This document shows, piece after piece, positions 1 through 5,532 of a stretch of 5,532 nt of DNA. The notes below the pieces were generated by a model that was not told the DNA's origin, did not search any database, and worked only from the letters and a program-made list of their open reading frames with translations. The DNA is from an uncultured Prevotellaceae bacterium (GTDB taxonomy: Bacteria; Bacteroidota; Bacteroidia; Bacteroidales; Bacteroidaceae): NCBI GenBank assembly GCA_900313845.1, contig OMTC01000181.1, positions 1 through 5,532 of the forward strand, read 5' to 3'. The number at the start of each line of letters is the position of its first letter. The first letter of the stretch is position 1. The position numbers and the translations under genes are program-made.

Positions 1-3
1 CAA

Positions 4-96
4 TCCCCAATGGCGAAGAAGTGTGTCCCCAATGGCGGAGAAGAGAGTCCCCAATAGCGAAGGAGCGTGTCCCCTATTCCGTTTGTGTGAATCCCC
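4..96. repeat. degenerate 22-nt tandem repeat
   Basis: The pentamer TCCCC recurs at 4, 26, 48, 70 and 92, exactly 22 nt apart each time. The first three units are close copies that share TCCCCAATGGCGAAGAAG with a few substitutions. The fourth keeps only TCCCC and a GTGTG-like tail, and the fifth is only a start. The left edge of the window cuts the array or its flank, so the true copy number is unknown. The period is not a multiple of three, which argues against a coding repeat. The last unit runs into a weak imperfect hairpin (91-98 with 103-110, one mismatch, GAGC loop) that could be left from the end of an upstream gene. There is no spacer structure, so this is not CRISPR. Confidence 0.8.
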
Positions 97-130
97 ATGA
101 GCATTGGGATAGAGTCGAAAAACGTGCAAA

Positions 131-161
131 TTGATAGTGTTTGGGCTGAATTTTATATAAT
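131..161 (+). promoter_or_regulatory. possible sigma70-like promoter upstream of the small ORF
   Basis: TTGATA (131-136) and a perfect TATAAT (156-161) are separated by 19 nt, slightly longer than the usual 17. This resembles an enterobacterial sigma70 promoter rather than the Bacteroidetes TTTG/TAnnTTTG type, and AT-rich DNA gives such matches by chance. It is listed because a strong Shine-Dalgarno and a short ORF follow it. If it is real, transcription would start near 168, inside or just after the Shine-Dalgarno, which weakens the link. Confidence 0.15.
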
Positions 162-174
162 AAGGAGGGAGGGA

Positions 175-240
175 ATGGGAATGCTGGGGCGGTTTCGAAA
201 ATTTATGCAGTTTTTATTCGTTATAATTTGGCTGTATTGA
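175..240 (+). CDS. possible 21-residue hydrophobic peptide
   Basis: This is a short ORF, ATG to TGA, of 21 codons. An AGGAGG at 163-168, within a longer purine run, lies 6 nt before the ATG. That is unusual here, because neither mutA nor mutB has a Shine-Dalgarno. The peptide has a basic N-terminal part (GRFRK, residues 5-9) followed by an aromatic and aliphatic stretch (FMQFLFVIIWLY, residues 10-21), so it looks like a tiny membrane-inserting peptide. A second in-frame ATG lies at 181. Its 3' end overlaps the -33 element of the mutA promoter. I do not recognise a family. It could be a chance ORF in a low-complexity purine and T-rich region. Conservation between related genomes would decide. 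Confidence 0.2.
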   Translation: MGMLGRFRKFMQFLFVIIWLY

Positions 241-258
241 CAATTTGCCGTAACTTTG
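227..258 (+). promoter_or_regulatory. Bacteroidetes-type promoter for mutA
   Basis: TTTG at 227-230 and TAACTTTG at 251-258 (followed by C) are 20 nt apart. This matches the known primary sigma factor consensus of Bacteroides (-33 TTTG, about 20 nt, -7 TAnnTTTG). Transcription would start near 265, giving an AT-rich untranslated leader of about 70 nt before the mutA ATG. The leader ends in TTGAATAAATA directly before the start codon and has no Shine-Dalgarno, as is normal in this phylum. I saw no cobalamin-riboswitch features in the leader, and it is too short to hold a complete one. Confidence 0.7.
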
Positions 259-332
259 CAAGGAAAAACGTGATGTTCTCAACGGATTAAGAAAATATTA
301 GAATAAAATAATTCACTTTAATTGAATAAATA

Positions 333-2189
333 ATGGCTAATAGAGAAAAATTATTCTCGGAGTTCGTTGCGCCTACTCGTCAGGAATGGCTCGATAAAAT
401 CGAGGTCGATCTGAAAGGTGCGGACTTCCAGAAGAAGCTGGTTTGGAGAACCAACGAAGGCTTCAACGTGCAGCCCTTCTATCGTCGCGAAGACCTGGAG
501 GGCTTGAAATCTGTTAACTCGCTGCCAGGCGAATTCCCTTTCATTCGTGGCAACAAGAAAGACAACAACTTGTGGTTTGTGCGCCAGGACATCAAAGTGA
601 ATGATGCGAAGGCTGCCAACGCAAAGGCTCTCGACATCCTGAACAAGGGTGTTGACTCTATCGGTTTCCATATCCCTGGCGACATGGTCAGCAAGGAAAC
701 TATCGAAACGCTCCTCGACGGCATCTACCTCGAAATCGTGGAACTGAACTTCAAGACTTGTCAGCGCCACTGCGTGGAACTGGCTCAGTTGTTCGTGGAT
801 TACTGCAAGGCTAAGGGTGCCAACTTGGAAAATGTGAAGGGTAGCATCAACTTCGACCCAATCGACAAGATTCTTGTGAAGGGTAAGGATGTAAGCCCAC
901 TCATCGCTCAGGCTAAGCCACTCATCGAGGCACTGAAGGAAATGCCTCAGATGAAATGCATCAACGTGAACAGTATCTCTCTGAACAACGCAGGCGCGTA
1001 CATCTATCAGGAACTGGGTTACGCACTGGCTTGGGGTAACGAATGGATGCAGCAGTTGACGGATGCTGGCGTGGATGCCACGGAAGCTGCTAAGCGCATC
1101 AAGTTCAACATGGGCATCAGCGACAACTACTTCATCGAAATCGCTAAGTTCCGTGCTGGCCGTTTGCTCTGGGCTCAGATCGTGAAGCAGTACGAGCCAT
1201 CATGCGACTGCGCATGCCAGATGCATGTTTGTGCTGTGACTTCGGAATATAACCAGACTGTTTTCGACAGCTACGTGAACTTGCTCCGTTCGCAGACCGA
1301 GGCTATGTCGGCTGCTTTGGCAAATGTGGATTCGATGATTGTGACTCCATTCGACAAGCCTTACGAGACTCCTGACGACTTCTCGGAGCGCTTGGCTCGC
1401 AACCAGCAGTTGCTCCTGAAGGAAGAGGCTCACTTCGATAAGATTGTGGATGTGGCAGGTGGTTCTTACTATATTGAGAACTTGACAGATGCCATCGCCA
1501 AGGAAGCATGGAAGTTGTTCCTCGCCGTGGAGAACGAAGGCGGTTTCTTGGCACAGGCGCTCGAAGGCAAGATTCAGGAAGCTGTGAACGCATCGAACAC
1601 GAAGCGTCACGCTGATGCTGGCAAGCGCAAGGAATTCATCCTCGGTACGAACCAGTTCCCTAACTTCACGGAGAAGAGTGAAGGCAAGCGTCCTGTGGAA
1701 AAGAAATGTGCTCATTGCCACGGTGACGAGGAAAGCACCATCACCAAGCTCAACTCCGAGCGTATGGCAAGCGAGTTCGAGGCTCTCCGTCTGGAAACGG
1801 AAGCTGCCGAGAAGCAACCAGTGGCATTCATGCTCACCATCGGTAACTTGGCTATGCGTCAGGCTCGTGCTCAGTTCTCTTGCAACTTCCTCGCTGCTGC
1901 TGGCTACAAGGTGATTGACAACCTGGGCTTCAAGACAGTGGAAGAAGGTGTGGATGCTGCCTTGGCTGCTGGAGCAGACATCGTGGTGATTTGCTCTTCG
2001 GACGACGAGTATGCTGAATATGCCATCCCTGCATTCCAGTATCTCAACAACCGCGCCATGTTTGTGGTGGCAGGTGCTCCAGCTTGCTCTGAGGACCTGA
2101 AGGCTGCAGGCATCGAGAATTTCATTCATGTTCGTGTTAATCAGTTGGAAACACTCCGTGCGTACAATGCAAAGTTAATAAAAGAGTGA
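333..2189 (+). CDS. mutA: methylmalonyl-CoA mutase small (beta) subunit
   Basis: This 618-residue protein is the non-catalytic partner of MutB in the cytoplasmic heterodimer that interconverts succinyl-CoA and (R)-methylmalonyl-CoA. In the sequence, residues 1 to about 60 have the family N-terminus (LVWRTNEGFNVQPFYRREDL). The TIM-barrel-like domain follows to about residue 440, with the family segments IEIAKFRAGRLLWAQIV, LLRSQTEAMSAALANVDS, DDFSERLARNQQLLLKEE and GGSYYIENLT. A linker leads to a Rossmann-like C-terminal domain at about 495-618. There, the stretch aligned with the DGHDRG motif of MutB reads NLAMRQ, so Met508 replaces the cobalt-ligating histidine and the subunit cannot bind cobalamin in the usual way, as expected for small subunits. 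The length is normal for the family. Two cysteine-rich spots stand out: CDCACQMHVC at 291-300 and CAHCH at 459-463. The ATG at 333 fits the family start and lies in an A-rich context. The stop codon lies inside a repeat. Confidence 0.96.
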   Translation: MANREKLFSEFVAPTRQEWLDKIEVDLKGADFQKKLVWRTNEGFNVQPFYRREDLEGLKSVNSLPGEFPFIRGNKKDNNLWFVRQDIKVNDAKAANAKALDILNKGVDSIGFHIPGDMVSKETIETLLDGIYLEIVELNFKTCQRHCVELAQLFVDYCKAKGANLENVKGSINFDPIDKILVKGKDVSPLIAQAKPLIEALKEMPQMKCINVNSISLNNAGAYIYQELGYALAWGNEWMQQLTDAGVDATEAAKRIKFNMGISDNYFIEIAKFRAGRLLWAQIVKQYEPSCDCACQMHVCAVTSEYNQTVFDSYVNLLRSQTEAMSAALANVDSMIVTPFDKPYETPDDFSERLARNQQLLLKEEAHFDKIVDVAGGSYYIENLTDAIAKEAWKLFLAVENEGGFLAQALEGKIQEAVNASNTKRHADAGKRKEFILGTNQFPNFTEKSEGKRPVEKKCAHCHGDEESTITKLNSERMASEFEALRLETEAAEKQPVAFMLTIGNLAMRQARAQFSCNFLAAAGYKVIDNLGFKTVEEGVDAALAAGADIVVICSSDDEYAEYAIPAFQYLNNRAMFVVAGAPACSEDLKAAGIENFIHVRVNQLETLRAYNAKLIKE

Positions 2190-2326
2190 AGAAGCCTCAC
2201 CCCCAGCCCCAAGCCTCACCCCTAACCCCTCTCCGAAGGGCGAGGGGAACTTTGAGGGCGAGGGGAGTAGAGTGAAGAAGCCTCACCCCCAACCCCTCTC
2301 CAAAGGGCGAGGGGAGTAGAGTGAAG
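2183..2326. repeat. REP-like GC-rich repeat units framed by AGAGTGAAG
   Basis: Three copies of AGAGTGAAG, at 2183-2191, 2269-2277 and 2318-2326, bound two units of 86 and 49 nt. Each unit contains AAGCCTCACCCC (2192, 2211 and 2278) and the longer unit contains it twice. Each unit also has a hairpin of the type CCCCTC...GAGGGG, with arms at 2226-2231/2242-2247 and 2293-2298/2309-2314. The longer unit carries an extra GGGCGAGGGGA copy at 2256-2266. The first AGAGTGAAG includes the mutA stop codon. The hairpins lack a T tract, so they look more like intra-operon stem-loops (processing, mRNA stability or partial attenuation) than terminators. The composition (strongly C-rich, then G-rich) differs sharply from the genes on either side. 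Confidence 0.85.
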
Positions 2327-2343
2327 TTACTCTTCTCCGCGAG

Positions 2344-2383
2344 AACTCATCAACTCAAAAACTCAAAAACTTAAAAACTTACA
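2344..2383. repeat. five 8-nt tandem repeats in the mutB leader
   Basis: Five consecutive octamers are visible: AACTCATC, AACTCAAA, AACTCAAA, AACTTAAA and AACTTACA. They end 7 nt before the mutB ATG and make up the whole translation-initiation region, which is A-rich, unstructured and free of a Shine-Dalgarno. In Bacteroidetes such A-rich leaders favour initiation, so this array probably acts as the mutB leader. Copy number could vary by slippage. Confidence 0.8.
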
Positions 2384-2390
2384 TTAAGTG

Positions 2391-4553
2391 ATGAGAAAGA
2401 ATTTCAATGACATAGATATATATGCTGGCATTCAGGAAAAGAATGGTCAGCAGTGGCAGAAGGACAATGGTATATCTGCCAACTGGAGAACACCAGAACA
2501 AATCGATATTCAGCCAGTCTATACGAAAGAGGACTTGGAAGGCATGGAGCACCTCGACTTCACAGCAGGTATTCCTCCTTATCTGCGTGGTCCTTATTCC
2601 ATGATGTATCCATTCCGTCCTTGGACCATCCGTCAGTATGCAGGTTTCTCCACAGCTGAGGAATCGAACGCATTCTACCGTCGTAACCTCGCCAGTGGTC
2701 AGAAGGGTCTGTCGGTGGCATTCGACCTCCCTACTCACCGTGGCTACGACCCAGACAACCCTCGCGTGGTGGGCGATGTGGGTAAGGCTGGTGTGAGTAT
2801 CTGTAACGAGGAGAACATGAAGGTGCTCTTCGCAGGTATTCCTTTGAACAAGATGTCGGTTTCCATGACGATGAACGGTGCCGTTCTCCCTATCCTCGCC
2901 TTCTACATCGTGGCAGGACTGGAGCAGGGTGCTAAGCTCGAGGAAATGGCTGGAACGATTCAGAACGATATTCTGAAGGAGTTCATGGTGCGTAACACTT
3001 ACATCTACCCACCTGCATTCTCCATGAAGATTATCGCCGACATCTTCGAATACACTTCTCAGAAGATGCCTAAGTTCAACTCCATCTCCATCTCGGGTTA
3101 CCACATGCAGGAAGCTGGTGCTACTGCCGACATCGAATTGGCTTACACGCTTGCCGACGGTATGGACTACCTCCGCACAGGTGTGAACGCAGGTATCGAC
3201 ATCGACGCATTTGCACCACGTCTGTCATTCTTCTGGGCAATCGGTATGAACCACTTCATGGAAATTGCCAAGATGCGTGCAGGTCGTCTGCTCTGGGCAA
3301 AGATCACGAAGATGTTTGGTGCCAAGAACCCTAAGTCAATGGCTTTGCGTACCCACTCACAGACATCGGGCTGGTCGCTCACCGAGCAGGACCCATTCAA
3401 CAACGTTGGTCGTACTTGTATCGAGGCTATGGCAGCTGTGCTGGGTCACACCCAGTCGCTCCACACCAACGCGCTCGACGAGGCTATCGCCCTCCCTACC
3501 GACTTCTCGGCTCGTATCGCTCGTAACACTCAGATTTACATCCAGAACGAGACGAAGGTCTGCAAGCAAATCGACCCATGGGCAGGTTCTTACTATGTGG
3601 AGACGCTGACCAACGAGTTGGTTCACAAGGCTTGGGAGCACATCCAGGAGATTGAGAAGCTGGGCGGTATGGCAAAAGCTATCGAAACTGGTCTGCCAAA
3701 GATGCGTATCGAGGAAGCTGCTGCACGTACTCAGGCTCGTATCGACTCAGGCGTTCAGACCATCGTGGGTACCAACAAGTATCGTCTTGAGCACGAAGAC
3801 CCTCTCGACATCCTCGAAGTGGATAACACGGCTGTGCGCAAGCAGCAGGAGGAATCGCTGGCACAGGTGAGAAGCACTCGCGACGAGGCAGCTTGCAAGG
3901 CAGCTTTGGAGGCTATCACAGAGTGTGTGCGTGAATTCAACGAGGGCAAGAAGAGCAAGAACAACCTGCTCGACTTGGCTGTGAAGGCAGCAAGCCTGCG
4001 CTGTACGCTGGGTGAGATTTCCGACGCTTGCGAAACCATCGTAGGACGTTACAAAGCAGTAATTAGAACAATTTCAGGCGTGTATAGTTCAGAAAGCAAA
4101 AAGGACAAGGAATTTGAATTGGCTTGTCAGCTCACAGAGCAATATGCACAGAAGAATGGTCGCCGTCCACGTATCATGGTTGCCAAGATGGGTCAGGACG
4201 GACACGACCGCGGTGCAAAGGTAGTTGCAACAGGTTATGCCGATTGCGGTTTCGACGTGGATATGGGTCCATTGTTCCAGACTCCAGCCGAAGCAGCTCG
4301 TCAGGCAGTGGAGAACGACGTTGACTTGGTAGGTGCTTCCTCACTGGCAGCAGGTCACAAGACGCTCATTCCTCAGCTCATTCAGGAGTTGAAGAAGCTC
4401 GGTCGCGAGGACATCCTCGTGGTGGCTGGTGGTGTCATCCCTGCACAAGACTACGACTTCCTCTATCAGAATGGTGTTGCAGCCATCTTCGGTCCTGGTA
4501 CTTCTGTTGCCAAGGCTGCTGTGGAAATCATGAATATTTTGCTGGAAGACTAA
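2391..4553 (+). CDS. mutB: methylmalonyl-CoA mutase large (alpha) subunit, cobalamin-binding
   Basis: This is the catalytic, adenosylcobalamin-dependent subunit (720 residues, usual length) that rearranges succinyl-CoA to (R)-methylmalonyl-CoA and back. The TIM-barrel substrate domain spans about 25-560. It contains FRPWTIRQYAGFSTAEE (from 75), SVAFDLPTHRGYDPDNPRV, MSVSMTMNGAVLPI, GTIQNDILKEFMVRNTYIYP, SISGYHMQEAGATADIE and LRTHSQTSGWSLTEQDP. By alignment from memory with the Propionibacterium enzyme, Tyr83, Arg201 and His238 match its Tyr89, Arg207 and His244 at the active site. The C-terminal B12 domain (about 585-720) has GQDGHDRG with His605 as the cobalt ligand, then GPLFQTP, AGGVIP and FGPGT. 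A GTG at 2388, right after a TAA at 2385, could also start the frame. I prefer the ATG at 2391 because it gives the familiar MRKNF- start. The gene lies 201 nt downstream of mutA, with repeats between, and should be co-transcribed. The GTP-dependent chaperone (MeaB/ArgK) and the epimerase are not in the window. Confidence 0.97.
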   Translation: MRKNFNDIDIYAGIQEKNGQQWQKDNGISANWRTPEQIDIQPVYTKEDLEGMEHLDFTAGIPPYLRGPYSMMYPFRPWTIRQYAGFSTAEESNAFYRRNLASGQKGLSVAFDLPTHRGYDPDNPRVVGDVGKAGVSICNEENMKVLFAGIPLNKMSVSMTMNGAVLPILAFYIVAGLEQGAKLEEMAGTIQNDILKEFMVRNTYIYPPAFSMKIIADIFEYTSQKMPKFNSISISGYHMQEAGATADIELAYTLADGMDYLRTGVNAGIDIDAFAPRLSFFWAIGMNHFMEIAKMRAGRLLWAKITKMFGAKNPKSMALRTHSQTSGWSLTEQDPFNNVGRTCIEAMAAVLGHTQSLHTNALDEAIALPTDFSARIARNTQIYIQNETKVCKQIDPWAGSYYVETLTNELVHKAWEHIQEIEKLGGMAKAIETGLPKMRIEEAAARTQARIDSGVQTIVGTNKYRLEHEDPLDILEVDNTAVRKQQEESLAQVRSTRDEAACKAALEAITECVREFNEGKKSKNNLLDLAVKAASLRCTLGEISDACETIVGRYKAVIRTISGVYSSESKKDKEFELACQLTEQYAQKNGRRPRIMVAKMGQDGHDRGAKVVATGYADCGFDVDMGPLFQTPAEAARQAVENDVDLVGASSLAAGHKTLIPQLIQELKKLGREDILVVAGGVIPAQDYDFLYQNGVAAIFGPGTSVAKAAVEIMNILLED

Positions 4554-4555
4554 TG

Positions 4556-4661
4556 AAGGCCCCCCTCCGTCTCCCCCGAGGGGGAGGGAAAGCCATCTGA
4601 ATGGTAAGCCTCTGACATTAGAAAGCCTCCCCTCGGGGAGGTTTGGAGGGGGCTTTTCCTT
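4556..4661. repeat. 106-bp palindromic pair of inverted REP-like units
   Basis: The left unit (4556-4590) and right unit (4621-4661) are inverted copies of each other. The outer arms pair CCCCCTCC (4561-4568) with GGAGGGGG (4645-4652). Each unit also has its own compact hairpin: CTCCCCC/GGGGGAG at 4571-4577/4580-4586 and CCTCCCC/GGGGAGG at 4626-4632/4635-4641. The centre (about 4591-4620) is not palindromic. The unit plan, AAGCC-rich start, C run, then CCCC-GA-GGGG hairpin, resembles the repeats between mutA and mutB, so all probably belong to one dispersed family. No transposase is encoded here. The element starts 3 nt after the mutB stop and ends just where the next reading frame opens. Confidence 0.85.
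4559..4661 (+). terminator. possible terminator of the mutAB transcript
   Basis: The outer stem of the palindrome (4561-4568 with 4645-4652) is followed by CTTTTCCTT at 4653-4661, a short interrupted T tract. Together with the two nested hairpins, this could stop transcription right after mutB. The mirror-image arm begins AAGGCC rather than with a long A run, so any terminator would work mainly on the + strand. The T tract is poor and the full loop is large. The assignment rests on position and structure only. Confidence 0.4.
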
Positions 4662-4663
4662 AA

Positions 4664-5532
4664 TTGGATTCGAAGGAGGAATGGAAAGAGGAGATTTCGA
4701 GAGGGAAGATGTTTGGCGTGCTCGTGGTGAAAGAGCATGGAAAGGGGAACGAGAAGAGCGAAGAAGGTATTTGTTTTATTGCTGCTTTCTCAGGACAATT
4801 AGGGGGAGCGTGTGAGGTGGATTATTTTGTTCCACCTATATATAATGTGATGACTTCTCGGTATTTTCAAGAGGAGCAAAGACGGATTGAGGGACTTTTC
4901 GAGCAGAAAGAAGAAAGGAAAATGCGCTCGGAGGCGTTGCAGGATTGGCTTTTCGAACAGTATCAATGCAGGAATGCCAAGGGAGAAGCAAAGACGGTGA
5001 TGCAGATTTTCAAAGACTATTATGCTGCACACACCCTGAAAAAGCAAAATATTGAAAGAAATGCCAAGAACCACCATATTCCATCGGGATCGGGCGAATG
5101 CTGTGCACCAAAACTGTTGCAATATGCTTATCTGCACCACTTGGAACCACTCTGCATGGGTGAATGGTGGTTGGGAGCAAGTCCGAAGAACGAGGTGAGG
5201 CACGAAAAGGTGTTCTACCCTGCCTGCCACAACAAATGCCGCCCTATCCTATCGTTTATGCTACAGGGCTTGGAGGTGGAAGAGAAAAAGATGGAACAGG
5301 AAACTCAACGGCTCTTGGATGCATGCAGCGTGTTGTTGGAAAAGGAGGATTACATGGTGATTGACAAGCCATCGGGATTGCTTTCTGTGCCAGGTAGGAC
5401 GGACGAGGCTTCAGTGCGTGATTGGTTTGTAGCGAGGTACTCGGAAGAGATGTATTTCCCTGTGCATCGACTCGACCAAGACACATCGGGCATCCTCATC
5501 ATAGCCAAGAACGAGAAGGCTTATTCATCACT
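4664..5532 (+). CDS. RluA-family pseudouridine synthase, 3' end outside window, N-terminus apparently truncated
   Basis: This frame has no stop from 4664 to the window end (289 codons plus 2 nt). It matches the long Bacteroidales RluA family, which isomerises uridine in rRNA or tRNA. An extra N-terminal domain comes first (GKMFGVLVVK, residues 14-23 counted from 4664; CFIAAFSGQLGG; YFVPPIYNV from 54; PSGSGECCAPKLLQYAYLH from 140; FYPACHNKC at 184-192). Then the catalytic domain begins with YMVIDKPSGLLSVPG (from 230) and HRLDQDTSG (268-276), whose Asp271 is the catalytic aspartate. Family members normally have about 40 further residues before GKMFGV, including a PHPL-type motif. Here a TAA at 4661-4663 ends the frame just after the palindrome. 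Possible starts are TTG at 4664, which keeps the family-like EEWKEEISRGK, or ATG at 4709, which loses it. Both leave the protein short, so this may be a shortened functional gene or a 5'-truncated pseudogene. An ATG at 4681 is in another frame. Confidence 0.85.
   Translation, partial: MDSKEEWKEEISRGKMFGVLVVKEHGKGNEKSEEGICFIAAFSGQLGGACEVDYFVPPIYNVMTSRYFQEEQRRIEGLFEQKEERKMRSEALQDWLFEQYQCRNAKGEAKTVMQIFKDYYAAHTLKKQNIERNAKNHHIPSGSGECCAPKLLQYAYLHHLEPLCMGEWWLGASPKNEVRHEKVFYPACHNKCRPILSFMLQGLEVEEKKMEQETQRLLDACSVLLEKEDYMVIDKPSGLLSVPGRTDEASVRDWFVARYSEEMYFPVHRLDQDTSGILIIAKNEKAYSS

Noticed and set aside
4..110. CRISPR array
   Set aside because: Units are directly adjacent and imperfect, with no constant repeat alternating with unique spacers, and no cas genes are present.
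91..110. Intrinsic terminator of an upstream gene
   Set aside because: The stem has a mismatch and is followed by AGAGTCG, with no T tract. There is no upstream gene in view to assign it to.
240..332. Cobalamin riboswitch controlling mutA
   Set aside because: The predicted leader is only about 70 nt and AT-rich, with no recognisable B12 box, which is too short for a complete cobalamin aptamer.
1200..2129. 309-residue open frame on the minus strand opposite mutA
   Set aside because: It is the antisense shadow of a strongly conserved mutA segment. It has no recognisable domains, and the + strand product matches a known family throughout.
2388..2390. GTG as the mutB start codon
   Set aside because: An ATG follows immediately and gives the usual MRKNF-like N-terminus. 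The difference is one residue.
2379..3104. 241-residue open frame on the minus strand opposite the start of mutB
   Set aside because: It is an antisense shadow with no family resemblance, caused by the codon bias of mutB.
4681..4814. ATG at 4681 with a short frame of about 44 codons after GGAGGA
   Set aside because: It overlaps the RluA-like frame in a different phase. The product is highly charged with no family resemblance, while the other frame encodes a conserved protein across the same bases.
4799..5230. 143-residue open frame on the minus strand
   Set aside because: It is a shadow of the RluA-like gene, whose + strand translation carries family motifs across the whole stretch.

Overview
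The window holds a methylmalonyl-CoA mutase locus (mutA then mutB, both on the + strand) followed by the 5' part of an RluA-family pseudouridine synthase gene that runs off the right edge. Several things point to a Bacteroidales host, most likely Prevotella or a close relative. The mutase is the heterodimeric form. A Bacteroidetes-type promoter (TTTG, 20 nt, TAACTTTG) precedes mutA. The leaders of mutA and mutB are A-rich and lack a Shine-Dalgarno sequence. The last gene belongs to a long RluA family, with an extra N-terminal domain, that I know mainly from Bacteroidales. Species-level assignment is not possible from this sequence alone.

Layout. Positions 1-332 are intergenic. They hold a degenerate 22-nt tandem repeat (4-96), a possible 21-residue hydrophobic peptide ORF with an unusually good Shine-Dalgarno (175-240), and the likely mutA promoter (227-258) followed by a leader of about 70 nt. 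mutA (333-2189) encodes the small, catalytically inactive subunit. The 201-nt mutA-mutB gap is almost entirely repetitive: two GC-rich REP-like units framed by three copies of AGAGTGAAG, the first of which covers the mutA stop codon, and then five 8-nt A-rich tandem repeats ending 7 nt before the mutB ATG. mutB (2391-4553) encodes the large, cobalamin-binding catalytic subunit with all key motifs intact. A palindrome of about 106 bp (4556-4661), made of two inverted REP-like units, follows mutB at once and probably terminates its transcript. The RluA-like frame opens directly after this palindrome and appears to lack the first 40 or so residues of its family.

How the genes work together. MutA and MutB form the adenosylcobalamin-dependent mutase that interconverts succinyl-CoA and (R)-methylmalonyl-CoA. 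In Bacteroidales this is the key step of the succinate route to propionate. The RluA-like protein is an RNA-modifying enzyme with no evident metabolic link. No cobalamin riboswitch was recognised upstream of mutA. The central genes are ordinary and well conserved. What merits a second look is the repeat architecture around them: inside the operon, at the stop codon, and at the apparently truncated start of the pseudouridine synthase gene.
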